Shown: positions 10,314 through 19,039 of the stretch, piece by piece | How the letters are laid out: the number at the start of each line of letters is the position of its first letter | How positions within the stretch are numbered: the stretch's first letter is position 1 | NCBI RefSeq assembly: GCF_009380215.1 | Contig: NZ_WHUG01000017.1 | Span: 95,044-159,043 of the forward strand | Source of the DNA: Rugamonas aquatica | GTDB lineage: Bacteria > Pseudomonadota > Gammaproteobacteria > Burkholderiales > Burkholderiaceae_D | Direction: 5' to 3' | Length of the DNA stretch: 64,000 nt | Program-made: the position numbers and the translations under genes | The notes under the pieces: model-generated | What the model was told of the DNA's origin: nothing | The model's database searches: none | The model's input: the letters and a program-made list of their open reading frames with translations, nothing else

Positions 10314-10349
10314 TTCCGGGACTTATGTACGGCCATTTACATGCCGGAA
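10314..10349. promoter_or_regulatory. Nested inverted repeat upstream of the Crp/Fnr gene
   Basis: Two nested palindromes share a centre: TTCCGG (10314-10319) with CCGGAA (10344-10349), and inside them ATGTA (10325-10329) with TACAT (10338-10342). The element lies 18 bp before the ATG of the Crp/Fnr-type gene and in the region it shares with the divergent MCP. It could be an operator, for instance for autoregulation, or a leader hairpin. The repeats are seen directly; the function is inferred. Confidence 0.45.
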
Positions 10350-10367
10350 TGAAAAACACCACGAAAA

Positions 10368-10988
10368 ATGAACCAGGCATTCTTAGACCACAGAGCAAAG
10401 TACCGGGATATTGTTGCCCGGAAATACAAAGTCACGGCTGACATGTATGACGAGGTGACGCGCATGCTGGCGCCGCTGGCGGTGCCGGTGAGCATGCGCA
10501 AGGGCGAGTACCTGCAGCGCATCGGCGTCGTCGCCAACAGCGTGGTCTGGTTGCACAGCGGCGTGGCGCGCACCGGTTTCATCACCGAAACCGGCAACGA
10601 GGTGACGCTGCATTTCCTGACCGACGGCGAGCCGGCGGCGGCGCACGACGACCTGCTGCGCGCGCGCGAGGACGAGCCGGCGCTCAATTTCGTGGTGGCG
10701 GAGACGGCCGTGCATGGCTACCGGATGGACTGGCTGGAGATCAGCAAGCTGACGATGAGCAACAGCCTGTTGCGGGATTACTATCTGCGGGTGTCGGAGC
10801 GCGGCATCATCGACCAGAGCCGCAGGCTGTACCTGAGCGCCTCGCCGGCGCAGGGGCGGCTGAGCGCCTTCCGGCGCGAGTATCCGGGGCTGGAGCAGCG
10901 CATCTCGCAGAAGGTGGTGGCATCCTTCCTGGGCATCACGCCGCAGTACATGTCGCAGCTGCTGCGCAACGACGGCATGTCCAAGTAA
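10368..10988 (+). CDS. Crp/Fnr-family transcriptional regulator
   Basis: A 206-residue regulator with an N-terminal cyclic-nucleotide-binding-like beta-roll (about 30-125; MRKGEYLQRIGVVANSVVWLHSGVAR) and a C-terminal region with an HTH-like segment (RISQKVVASFLGITPQYMSQ). The SQxxxASxLGITPxxxS pattern is the recognition part seen in Crp-like proteins of this shorter type. No cysteine cluster for an Fnr iron-sulfur centre is present, and the phosphate-binding cassette residues of true CRP are not obvious, so the ligand is unknown. The Shine-Dalgarno is weak. A nested palindrome precedes the gene. Confidence 0.85.
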   Translation: MNQAFLDHRAKYRDIVARKYKVTADMYDEVTRMLAPLAVPVSMRKGEYLQRIGVVANSVVWLHSGVARTGFITETGNEVTLHFLTDGEPAAAHDDLLRAREDEPALNFVVAETAVHGYRMDWLEISKLTMSNSLLRDYYLRVSERGIIDQSRRLYLSASPAQGRLSAFRREYPGLEQRISQKVVASFLGITPQYMSQLLRNDGMSK

Positions 10989-10990
10989 AA

Positions 10991-11020
10991 AAAAAGCCGC
11001 CTGCCCTTGGGGCGGCGGCT
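10991..11020 (-). terminator. Intrinsic terminator of panD
   Basis: GCCGCC (10996-11001) pairs with GGCGGC (11014-11019), extended by GCCC/GGGC inside. On the minus strand the stem is followed by a run of U from the A tract just after the regulator's stop codon. It therefore ends leftward transcription from panD and may also work in the other direction for the Crp/Fnr gene. Confidence 0.85.
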
Positions 11021-11036
11021 CTCTTCGTTCAACGGC

Positions 11037-11399
11037 TTACTTCATGCCTTTGATCTTGTTCTTGTCATCGACAAAAACGACTTTCGGCTTGTAGTCGCGG
11101 GCCTGCTCTTCGGTCATCGGCGCATAGGTGCAGATGATCAGCAGGTCGCCCAGCTGGGCGCGGCGCGCGGCGGCGCCGTTCAGCGAGATCTCGCCCGTGC
11201 CGCGCAGGCCGGGAATGGCGTAGGTGGCAAAACGTTCGCCATTGTTCACGTTGTACAACTCGATCTTCTCGTTGACCCAGATATCGGCCGCATCCAGCAG
11301 ATCCTGGTCGATACCGCAGGAACCTTCGTAATTCAGGTCAGCCTGCGTGACCGTCACACGGTGCAGCTTGGAGCGCAGCATAACTCGTTGCATAGACAT
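11037..11399 (-). CDS. panD: Aspartate 1-decarboxylase (pyruvoyl enzyme)
   Basis: PanD converts L-aspartate to beta-alanine for pantothenate and coenzyme A synthesis. It is made as a proenzyme cleaved at the Gly-Ser bond in YEGSCGID to give the pyruvoyl cofactor; that motif is intact. Downstream GTGEISLNGAAARRAQ GDLL-type sequence matches the family. Three in-frame ATGs exist (11408, 11399, 11393). The one at 11399 is preferred because GAGGG lies nine bases upstream; the one at 11393 would give the numbering with Ser25 as in E. coli. The product is about 120 residues. It is a single gene with its own terminator, with no pan genes adjacent. Confidence 0.96.
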   Translation of the reverse strand: MSMQRVMLRSKLHRVTVTQADLNYEGSCGIDQDLLDAADIWVNEKIELYNVNNGERFATYAIPGLRGTGEISLNGAAARRAQLGDLLIICTYAPMTEEQARDYKPKVVFVDDKNKIKGMK

Positions 11400-11592
11400 C
11401 TTCTTCATCCCTCAATTATTAATCATTCAAGCTTTGCATCAAAACAAACAGCCCTGCCGTGACGCGCGGGCGCCATCGTACCATTAGCCGCCTGCCGGCG
11501 TCTCATTTCCCCCCGCCGCCGTCCCAACAACCACAGTCGCCGTGCTTTGTGGCATATTGCTAACTAGCAAATTGGAATGCAGACTGGCAGCA

Positions 11593-13311
11593 ATGAGACT
11601 AACCCGACTATTCACCATCGCCAGCGCCGTGCTGGCATTGCTGGTGTGCGGCATGCTGGGCCGTCTACTGTGGGGCGAATGGGAACACTACCGCGCCGCC
11701 GGCACCGGCCACCACACGCTGCAACTGATGCAGCGCGCCATGGTCGCCGCTGAAAAACTCTCCTACGAACGAGGCCCGGTCAACGCCGTGCTGGGCGACC
11801 GCATGCCGGCCGATCCGGCGCGCCGCGCCCGGCTGCTGCGCGCCCGCGCCGACACCGACCTGGCGCTGGACCAGCTGCGCCAGGACCTGTCCCAAGCATC
11901 CGGCCAGCCCTCTACCGCGCTGGCGCCGCTGTACGACGCGCTGGGCGCGGCCCGCCTGACGGTCGACCAGCTGGCCGCGCTGCCGCCGGCAGAACGCACG
12001 CCGGAACGATTGGACGCCGCCATCGAACGCATGTTCCAGCTGGTGCCGCTGGCGCTGAACACCGTGACCAGCTACACCCGCGCCTCGGAACAGGTGTATC
12101 CGCGCATCGCCCGCATCCTGATGAAGGCCCGCCTGACCGTCGAGCTGCGCGAGTTCGCCGGCCGTCTCGGCTCGGCGCTGACGGTGCCGCTGGCCGCTCC
12201 CCGGCCGCTGACCGAGGCCGACCACCAGCGCCTGCAATTCCTGCGCGGCCGCATCGAGCAGCTGCGCCAGCTGATCAAGATCCCCAGCAGCGACATCGAC
12301 AGCGAGCCGCGCGTGCTGGCGGCGGTGGCGCGCATGGACGAGGTGTATTTCGCCGCCGGCCAGCGACTGGTGGCCGAAGTCGAGCAGGCCAGCCGCGCCG
12401 GCCGCGCCTACGGCATGGACACCGGCCAGTTCGCGCAGCGCTACGTGCCCTGCATGGCGCCCATCCTGGCGCTGCGCGACGTGCTGCTGCAGGAGGCGCA
12501 GACGCAGGCCCTGCAAGACTACGAGGCCGCGCGGCGCGAGCTGGTGCTGGCCCTGCTGGTGGGCGCCGCCATCCTGCTGGCGCTGACGCTGCTGCTGGCG
12601 ATCGTGCGGCGGCGCGTGGTGGTGCCGCTGCTGCGCGCCACGCGCGCCGTGGTCCGGCTGGGCAACGGCGACTTTTCGATGCCGCCCAGCGGCGCCAGGC
12701 GCGACGACGAAATCGGCGACATGCTGCGCGCGCTGGCGACGCTGCGCGCCAACAGCATGGATCGTCAACGGCTGGAGCAGGAACGCGTGCGCCTGATCGA
12801 GGAACTGAAGCTGCGCGCCGATACCGACTACCTGACCGGCATCCTGAACCGGCGCGCCTTCACGGCGGCCGGCAACCTGCGCCTGCGCGGCGCGCGCGAG
12901 CAGGACGAATCGCTGGCGGTGATCCTGTTCGATGTCGACCACTTCAAATCGGTCAACGACTCCTACGGCCACGACGCCGGCGACCAGGTCTTGATACGCA
13001 TCGCCGAGGTGGTGCGCGACAGCCTGCGCGACGGCGAGATCGTGGCGCGCTACGGCGGCGAGGAATTCGTGGTGATGCCCACCTACTGCGGGCTGGAGGC
13101 GGCGCGCGCGCTGGCCGAGCGGCTGCGCGCGGCGATCTCGCATGAGCCGCTGACGCTGGCCGACGGCCACATCCTGCGGGTCACGGCCAGCTTCGGCGTG
13201 GCGGTGGCGCACGGCCCGCACGCGGCGCTGGACGATCTGTTCCACGCCGCCGACCTGGCGCTGTACCGCGCCAAGCGCAACGGCCGCAACCGGGTCGAGA
13301 GTCAGGTTTAA
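11593..13311 (+). CDS. Membrane-bound diguanylate cyclase (HAMP-GGDEF)
   Basis: A 572-residue protein with TM1 (about 5-27), a large periplasmic helical region of about 295 residues, TM2 (about 322-345), HAMP (about 345-400) and a GGDEF domain (about 410-570). The catalytic loop is RYGGEEF, a functional variant, and FDVDHFKSVND supplies metal and substrate contacts. The product-inhibition site reads RDGE instead of RxxD, so feedback inhibition by c-di-GMP may be weakened. The frame opens at 11542, but the ATG at 11593 starts directly into the signal anchor RLTRLFTIASAVLALLV and is preferred. A TTGCTA-AC-TAGCAA palindrome lies upstream. The gene converges with the S9-like gene 7 bp away. Confidence 0.92.
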   Translation: MRLTRLFTIASAVLALLVCGMLGRLLWGEWEHYRAAGTGHHTLQLMQRAMVAAEKLSYERGPVNAVLGDRMPADPARRARLLRARADTDLALDQLRQDLSQASGQPSTALAPLYDALGAARLTVDQLAALPPAERTPERLDAAIERMFQLVPLALNTVTSYTRASEQVYPRIARILMKARLTVELREFAGRLGSALTVPLAAPRPLTEADHQRLQFLRGRIEQLRQLIKIPSSDIDSEPRVLAAVARMDEVYFAAGQRLVAEVEQASRAGRAYGMDTGQFAQRYVPCMAPILALRDVLLQEAQTQALQDYEAARRELVLALLVGAAILLALTLLLAIVRRRVVVPLLRATRAVVRLGNGDFSMPPSGARRDDEIGDMLRALATLRANSMDRQRLEQERVRLIEELKLRADTDYLTGILNRRAFTAAGNLRLRGAREQDESLAVILFDVDHFKSVNDSYGHDAGDQVLIRIAEVVRDSLRDGEIVARYGGEEFVVMPTYCGLEAARALAERLRAAISHEPLTLADGHILRVTASFGVAVAHGPHAALDDLFHAADLALYRAKRNGRNRVESQV

Positions 13312-13318
13312 ACCCGCG

Positions 13319-15286
13319 CTATCTGGCGGAGGCGTCGCCTGTCTGGGGCGCGCCGATCTGGCGCGTCAGGAACGCGGCGGCGCGGTTCCAGAAACCGATA
13401 CGGTTGGCTTCCATCGGCGTCTGCCTGTGCGGCTGGCCATAGCTGATGACCTCCGACGCCGCATTGCCTTCCTTGAGCATGCCGGACAGCTGTTTTAAAA
13501 ACCCGTCCGGTGCAAGCTCGTCGTCATCACCATACGCCAGCAAGGCTGCGCGGGTGAAGCGGGTGTCCGCGGACAGCAGCGGGGCCATCTCCACGTCCAC
13601 CAGGCGATCCATCACCACGGCCGTCGGCGTCGCCGGCATGCCTTTCCAGTTTCGCGCCGCCATCAGCTTCGGATCGGCGATCGGCGACCAGCTGACGGCA
13701 CATTTAAACAGGTCAGGCTTGCGCGCCAGCGCGGTCAAGGCCGCGTAGCCGCCATACTTCGAGCCGGCCACGCAGATGCGCTTCGGATCGGCATAACCCT
13801 GGGCTGCGGCCCAGCGCGCACCGGCGGCGATATCGTCCTGCACGCCGCTGGCCCATTGCTTCCAGCCGGCCTTGAAATAGCGGTCGCCATAGCCGTAGGT
13901 GCCACGCGGCTCGGGCTGCAGCACCGCGAAGCCCTGCGCGGCGAGGAACTGGACTTGCGGATTCCAGGCATCGACCGTCACCCGCCACCACGGCGAACTC
14001 GCCAGCAGCACCACCATCGGCAACGGCTTTTTCTCCGCGTGCGCCGGCAGCGTCAGGTACGCGGACACGACGAAGCCGTCGGGCGCCGTGTATTGGATCC
14101 AGCTGCGCTGCCCCATGTCCCTGGCCTCGATCGCGGCGGCGGTTTGGCCTATGCGTGTGAGCTTGCCGCTGTCGGTATTGAGCAGGTAGTAAGCGCGCGG
14201 CACGCGGTTCGATTCCGCCTCGATCAGCACATAGGGCGTTTCGCTGGCCGCGCCACGCGACACGCGATTGGCGGTGTTGGGCAACAGGCGGTCCACCTGC
14301 TGCTGGATCGCCTTCATCCTGGCGTCGAACCAGATGGTGCTGGTGTTTTCCGATTGCAGGCGGTAGCCGGCGATACGGTTCTGGCACACGACAAAATGGC
14401 CGGTGATGTCGTAGCCCGGCGTGCTGATTAAAGGCTCCGGGCTGAGCGCCTTGGCGGCGAAGTCGTACTTGTAGATGCTGGTCTCGTCCTTGCCATTGCG
14501 CGCCGTGACGTACAGTTTATCGTTCAGATACAGCACGGGCAGCAAGGTGTCGTCCGCGCCGAGGGCGGGCGATGTCAGCTCATTCCACCGGCCTGCGTCA
14601 TCCAGATGATAGGTGTGGTGGCGGCCGCCACGTATCGCGTACACCACGCGCAGTTTTCCGGCCTGGTCCACCAGCCAGGAAACCGTGCGGTCTCTTTGCA
14701 GCAGCGGCTCGGTCTTGTCGAAGGGGCCGAACAATTCCACCTTCTGGGAGCTGCGGGTGTTGAGGCGGCCCAGGATGTCCTGCTTCTCGAACTGGAGATT
14801 GATCAGCATCTCGTCCGGCCCCAGCGCGGCCGTCAACCGGCCGTCGTTGTTGCAGCTGTCGCTGGTATAAAACTCGGAAGTATCCGCGAACGGCATGGTC
14901 GATGGCACGGTTTCCGTGACCGCCTTCAGCGCGCCGCCATCCCGGTCGACGGCATACACGCCCGGGCCGCCGACCGCGCCGTTTTGACCGACATTGTTCA
15001 AGATGATCGCCAGCCGCTGGTCGCTCAGCCAACGCGCGTAGGTGACGTCGGCATTGGAGAAGGCGGCCACCGGCGTGGTCTTCATGGTTTCGACGCTGAT
15101 GGTGGCCAGCACGGCGCGGCCGCTGTCGGACTTCAGCAGCACCGCCACATAGCGCCCGCTGGGCGATACCGCCGCATCGAACATGGCGGGGTCGCCGAAG
15201 TAAGGCGCGGCATCCAGCGGCGCCCCGATTGCATGGGCGGTACAACTTAACAACAGAGCTTGCAGCAAAAGTCTGATTTTCAGCAT
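13319..15286 (-). CDS. Exported S9 prolyl-oligopeptidase-like protein lacking the nucleophile
   Basis: A 655-residue protein with signal peptide (about 1-22), an N-terminal beta-propeller-like region (to about 390) and a C-terminal alpha/beta-hydrolase domain. The nucleophile elbow reads ICVAGSKYGGYAAL; the family has GxSYGGYAAL, so Lys510 stands where the catalytic Ser should be. The preceding residue is Ser509, not in the elbow position. The Asp region (YGDDDELAP) and the His (YGQPHRQTP) are still present. It is the last gene of a three-gene operon, 33 bp after the serine hydrolase. It could be an inactive binding or regulatory paralogue; a sequencing error would not easily explain the two-residue change. 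Confidence 0.88.
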   Translation of the reverse strand: MLKIRLLLQALLLSCTAHAIGAPLDAAPYFGDPAMFDAAVSPSGRYVAVLLKSDSGRAVLATISVETMKTTPVAAFSNADVTYARWLSDQRLAIILNNVGQNGAVGGPGVYAVDRDGGALKAVTETVPSTMPFADTSEFYTSDSCNNDGRLTAALGPDEMLINLQFEKQDILGRLNTRSSQKVELFGPFDKTEPLLQRDRTVSWLVDQAGKLRVVYAIRGGRHHTYHLDDAGRWNELTSPALGADDTLLPVLYLNDKLYVTARNGKDETSIYKYDFAAKALSPEPLISTPGYDITGHFVVCQNRIAGYRLQSENTSTIWFDARMKAIQQQVDRLLPNTANRVSRGAASETPYVLIEAESNRVPRAYYLLNTDSGKLTRIGQTAAAIEARDMGQRSWIQYTAPDGFVVSAYLTLPAHAEKKPLPMVVLLASSPWWRVTVDAWNPQVQFLAAQGFAVLQPEPRGTYGYGDRYFKAGWKQWASGVQDDIAAGARWAAAQGYADPKRICVAGSKYGGYAALTALARKPDLFKCAVSWSPIADPKLMAARNWKGMPATPTAVVMDRLVDVEMAPLLSADTRFTRAALLAYGDDDELAPDGFLKQLSGMLKEGNAASEVISYGQPHRQTPMEANRIGFWNRAAAFLTRQIGAPQTGDASAR

Positions 15287-15319
15287 GTACGGCTTTCCAA
15301 AGAATTGAGCAAGCAGCGC

Positions 15320-16909
15320 TTACTTGGACGTCTTGTCGGACTTGGGCGGCTTGGCCGGCGTGAAGTTCAGGTCGCGGAAGTCGTAGCTGAAGTCCGTCTC
15401 CATCGACACCGGCGCCATCTTCATGCGCTCGATGCTGGCGTCCGGGTTCAGCGCGAAGGTCACGTAGGCGTCGGCGTTGAAGTTGCGCTCCTTCCAGCGG
15501 ACGATGAAGGTGTCGTGCTGGAAGTGTTCCAGCTCGCCCGTCAGGTCCGGCGTGCGGGTGAAGCTCATGATGTGCTTCTTGCCCTCGGCGCGTATCGTCA
15601 CCTTGCCGTACCACGGGTCTTCGTACTCGCCGTCGTAGGCCGTCAGCGGCAGCGATGGCGTCGACTTGGCGGTGCGCGCGCCGGACTCCTTGCCCTGGCG
15701 CTCCTGCTCCTCCCTGTGCGACGCCGCTTCCTGGTCGGCGTACAGCTGTATCCAGTCGCTGGCCGGCACGTTCAGGTACTGGTCGAGGATGCGCCAGTAC
15801 AGCGACGCCATCGCCGGGCTGTTCTCGGCATTGGTCAGGATGGCGATGCCCAGCTTCTCTTCCGGCACCATCAGCACGGTCGAATAGAAGCCCTGCAACG
15901 CGCCGCCGTGCATGGCGATCTTGCGGCCCTTGTAGTCGCGCAGGCTGAAGCCCAGGCCATAGGCCGAGAAGTTCGGCTTGGTCGCGGCCAGCGCCGGCTT
16001 GGGTTCGCGAATGCGCATCGGCGTCTGCTCGGACCACATCTCGGCCAGCTGCTTGGCGCTGATCAGTTGCGTGCCGTTTTCCAGCTTGCCGCCGTTAAGC
16101 AGCATGTTCATCCAGCGCGCGATGTCCTCGGCGCTGGTGTTGATGCCGACCGCGCCCACCGCGTTCTCCACCGGCATGGGCTTGACCACCGCCGCCTTGT
16201 CGTTGATCTTGCTGTGCGGCGCGGAGTAGTCGCCGCTGGCGAGCATCGCGGCCACGCTGGTGGTGGTGCCGTTCATGCCCAGCGGCGCCAGGATGCGCTC
16301 TTGTACGGCCGCGCCCCACGGCTTGCCGGCCTTGGCGGCGATGATCTTGCCGGCCACGATGTAGAGCAGGTTGTCGTAGGCGTAGCTGTTGCGGAAGCTG
16401 GTGGCCGGCTTCACGTAGCGCAGCCGCGCGATGATTTCATCGGTGCTGAAACTGGTGGTCGGCCACCACAGCAGATCGCCCGCGCCCAGACCCAGGCCGC
16501 TGCGGTGCGTCAGCAGATCGCGCACCGTCATCGCGCCGGTGACGTAGGAGTCGAACATCTGGAAGTCCGGCAGGTGCTTGGTGACGGGATCGTCCCAGGC
16601 GATCTTGCCTTCGTCGACCAGCATCGCCAGCGCGGCGGCGGTGAAGGCCTTGGAGTTGGAGGCCACTTCGAACAGCGTCTTGCCATCCACCGGCGCCGGG
16701 TCGCCCAGCTTGCGCACGCCGTAGCCGTTGGCGGCGATGACCTTGCCATCCTTGACGATGGCGATCGCCATGCCGGGCACGTCGAAGGTCTTCAAGGCCA
16801 GCTTGACGTCGGCGTCGAGGTTGTAGGCCGGCGCGGCGGCCAGCGCCGGCATGGATACCGCCAGCACCAGCAGCGCCGCAGCAAAATTACGGGAGAATTT
16901 CATCATCAT
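15320..16909 (-). CDS. Exported beta-lactamase-fold serine hydrolase with C-terminal DUF3471-like domain
   Basis: A 529-residue member of the class C beta-lactamase/D-aminopeptidase/esterase superfamily. The signal peptide ends near residue 26. Active-site motifs are complete: Ser84-x-x-Lys87 in VASNSKAF, Tyr178-x-Asn180 in YAYDN, and an HGG motif in AMHGGALQGF. About 120 residues after the hydrolase domain resemble the DUF3471 domain that often follows these enzymes. The M1 aminopeptidase stop and this gene's start share one base (TAATG), which indicates translational coupling. The first of three consecutive ATGs is annotated; no Shine-Dalgarno is visible. Natural substrate is unknown; it need not be a beta-lactam. 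Confidence 0.9.
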   Translation of the reverse strand: MMMKFSRNFAAALLVLAVSMPALAAAPAYNLDADVKLALKTFDVPGMAIAIVKDGKVIAANGYGVRKLGDPAPVDGKTLFEVASNSKAFTAAALAMLVDEGKIAWDDPVTKHLPDFQMFDSYVTGAMTVRDLLTHRSGLGLGAGDLLWWPTTSFSTDEIIARLRYVKPATSFRNSYAYDNLLYIVAGKIIAAKAGKPWGAAVQERILAPLGMNGTTTSVAAMLASGDYSAPHSKINDKAAVVKPMPVENAVGAVGINTSAEDIARWMNMLLNGGKLENGTQLISAKQLAEMWSEQTPMRIREPKPALAATKPNFSAYGLGFSLRDYKGRKIAMHGGALQGFYSTVLMVPEEKLGIAILTNAENSPAMASLYWRILDQYLNVPASDWIQLYADQEAASHREEQERQGKESGARTAKSTPSLPLTAYDGEYEDPWYGKVTIRAEGKKHIMSFTRTPDLTGELEHFQHDTFIVRWKERNFNADAYVTFALNPDASIERMKMAPVSMETDFSYDFRDLNFTPAKPPKSDKTSK

Positions 16910-18753
16910 TATTTTTTAAATTGTTTATCGACCGAGCCTTGCGTGACCGGATGATAGTGTTCGCGCGCCTTGGCGTAAACCGATTTGGCCCATTCCTTTT
17001 CGGCCGGGTTTTTCAGCAGCGCGGTGTACAGCGGCACCACGAACTTCTGGCGGCCGACGCTCATCAGGAAGGCGTTGAGCGGCTCGCGCACGCTGTAGCC
17101 GGCTTTGATGGAAGCCAGGTAGAAGCGGTAGGCGATTTCGTTGTTGCCGCTTTTGCCCAGCGCGAAAGCCTGGTCCAGCTCCTGCATCTGCGCGGCGCCG
17201 GCCTTGCCGTCGATATCGTTCAGGAAGTGCATCCACTCCAGCGCGATCCAGTTCTTGCCGTTCAAGTCCTTGGTCGGCAGCTCGCCCTTCAGCCATGCGG
17301 TGCGCTGCGCGTCCAGCGCCGCCAGGCGCGGCGAGGCCGCGTGCTTGGCGCTGGCCGGAATGCCGGCGCCGTACAGCCACTCGTCCAGCTCCGCCTGCGA
17401 CATCACTTCCGGCCGCGCATCCAGCAGGTTCTTCTTCAGGTAGGCCACGAATTCGTCGGTGGTGGCCGACTTGAACGCGTGCTGGTCGAACCAGCCGCGC
17501 AGGAAGGGATCGAAGGTCTCGCGGCCGGCGCGCTGCTCCAATGTGCGCAGCAGCCACGCGCCTTTCGGATAGACCAGGCCACTGTCGGTGTAGCCGGCGG
17601 CGCTGGTGTCGGCGTCGCGCGTGACGAGGGCCTGCTTGGCCGCGGGGATGGACGGCAGCGACGCCAGCGCCTCTTCCTGCTCGACCTGCAGGTTCATCTC
17701 CGCCACTTCCTCGCCGTACAGCTTCTCGACGATGCGGGTGGTGACGTAGGTGGTGAAGCCTTCGTTGAGCCAGAAGTGCTTCCACGAGGCGTTGGTCACC
17801 AGATTGCCGGACCACGAGTGCGCCAGTTCATGCGCGATCAGGTCGACCAGGCTGCGGTCGCCCGCGATCATGGTCGGCGTGAGGAAGGTCAGGCGCGGGT
17901 TCTCCATGCCGCCGATAGGGAACGACGGCGGCAGCACGATCATGTCGTAGCGCTCCCACCGGTATGGACCATACAGGCCTTCGGCGGCGCTGATCATTTT
18001 CTCGGTGTCGGCCAGCTCGTAGGCGGCGGCCTCGATGCGCGCCGGTTCGGCGTAGACGGCGGAGCGCGGGCCGAGGTTGCGCACGTCGATCTCGCCGATG
18101 GCGATCGCCAGCAGGTAGGATGGAATCGGCTGCGCCATCTTGAATTTCCAGCCGCCGGCGCCGGTCGATTGCTGGTCGTTCTCGGCGCTCATCACCACGC
18201 GCATGCCGGTCGGCGCTTCGATGCGGGCGCTGTAGGTGAAGCGCACGGCAGGCGTGTCCTGCACCGGCGCCCACGAGCGGGCGTTGATTTCCTCGGACTG
18301 GCTGAACATGAACGGACGCTTGCCGGACATGGTCTGCTGCGGCGACATCCATTGCAGCGCGGCGGCCGACGGCGCGGTGCGGTAGTACACGCGCACCTTC
18401 TGCGGCTGGAACGGCAGCGCGATGCGCAGCGCCCGGCCCTTCTCGGCATCGAGCTTGTCGAGCATGAAGGAGGCGGCGCTCCAGCGGCCGTTCGGGTTCA
18501 GCACCTGCACCTTGGCGATATTGAGTTCGTTCGTATCCAGCACCAGCGTGCGGGCCGACTTGTCGATCCAGTTCAACGTCAGCTCGGCGTAGCCGGCCAG
18601 GGTCTTGTGGCCGAAATCGGCCTTCAGGTCCAGATACAGGTCGCTGGTGCGCACCTGGTCGTAGCGGGCGTAGCTCAAGGGGTCGGCATGGGCGACGCCC
18701 AGCGCAGCGAGGGCGGACAGGACGAAGGCGGACAGTGTTTTCTTGATAGGCAT
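16909..18753 (-). CDS. Exported M1-family zinc aminopeptidase
   Basis: A 614-residue metallopeptidase with signal peptide (about 1-22). The exopeptidase motif GGMEN and the zinc site His308-Glu309-x-x-His312 with Glu331 (HELAHSWSGN ... FWLNEGF) are intact. The arrangement, with a C-terminal HEAT-like region, is like leukotriene-A4-hydrolase/aminopeptidase-B type M1 enzymes. The frame continues upstream to 18888, but the ATG at 18753 begins the signal peptide PIKKTLSAFVLSALAALG and is chosen. It is the first gene of the operon with the serine hydrolase and S9-like genes, and is divergent from the Mn riboswitch. Confidence 0.94.
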   Translation of the reverse strand: MPIKKTLSAFVLSALAALGVAHADPLSYARYDQVRTSDLYLDLKADFGHKTLAGYAELTLNWIDKSARTLVLDTNELNIAKVQVLNPNGRWSAASFMLDKLDAEKGRALRIALPFQPQKVRVYYRTAPSAAALQWMSPQQTMSGKRPFMFSQSEEINARSWAPVQDTPAVRFTYSARIEAPTGMRVVMSAENDQQSTGAGGWKFKMAQPIPSYLLAIAIGEIDVRNLGPRSAVYAEPARIEAAAYELADTEKMISAAEGLYGPYRWERYDMIVLPPSFPIGGMENPRLTFLTPTMIAGDRSLVDLIAHELAHSWSGNLVTNASWKHFWLNEGFTTYVTTRIVEKLYGEEVAEMNLQVEQEEALASLPSIPAAKQALVTRDADTSAAGYTDSGLVYPKGAWLLRTLEQRAGRETFDPFLRGWFDQHAFKSATTDEFVAYLKKNLLDARPEVMSQAELDEWLYGAGIPASAKHAASPRLAALDAQRTAWLKGELPTKDLNGKNWIALEWMHFLNDIDGKAGAAQMQELDQAFALGKSGNNEIAYRFYLASIKAGYSVREPLNAFLMSVGRQKFVVPLYTALLKNPAEKEWAKSVYAKAREHYHPVTQGSVDKQFKK

Positions 18754-18845
18754 GGTGATCTTTTCAATAAGGTCTGGAGCGCGAAGCAGAATAGCATAGC
18801 CATGTATCGAAGATGTGTACATGCGCGTGGCTATGCTATCATTCG

Positions 18846-18980
18846 GGCCGTAAGTGGGGAGTAGTCGGCTTGCGCCACCCCGGCGCAAGAACCTGTGTCA
18901 ACATAATCGGTCCGCAGACCGTGGTGCAGGTGGTTGAAAAACTTGACGAGACCATGATCGAGGTGCGGCCATGATGGGCC
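18846..18980 (+). ncRNA. yybP-ykoY manganese riboswitch
   Basis: The leader of the GDT1-family gene contains the conserved blocks of the yybP-ykoY class in order: GGGGAGTAG (about 18855-18864), a GC-rich hairpin TTGCGCC...GGCGCAA (about 18870-18889), TGTCAACATA (about 18896-18904), further paired segments, and GACGAGACCATGATCGAGG (about 18946-18963). This class binds Mn2+ and switches on Mn exporters of the MntP, Alx and TMEM165 families. Its location 60 bp before a TMEM165/GDT1 gene strongly supports the call. Exact ends and the expression platform were not resolved. Confidence 0.88.
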
Positions 18981-19039
18981 GGAGTCGCGCCTGGATCATT
19001 GGTTAATCGTTTCCGGCCCGCGTACTACATACAAAACCC

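Noticed and set aside
13757..13762. Ser509 as the nucleophile of the S9-like protein
   Set aside because: Ungapped alignment of the elbow puts Lys510, not Ser509, at the nucleophile turn.
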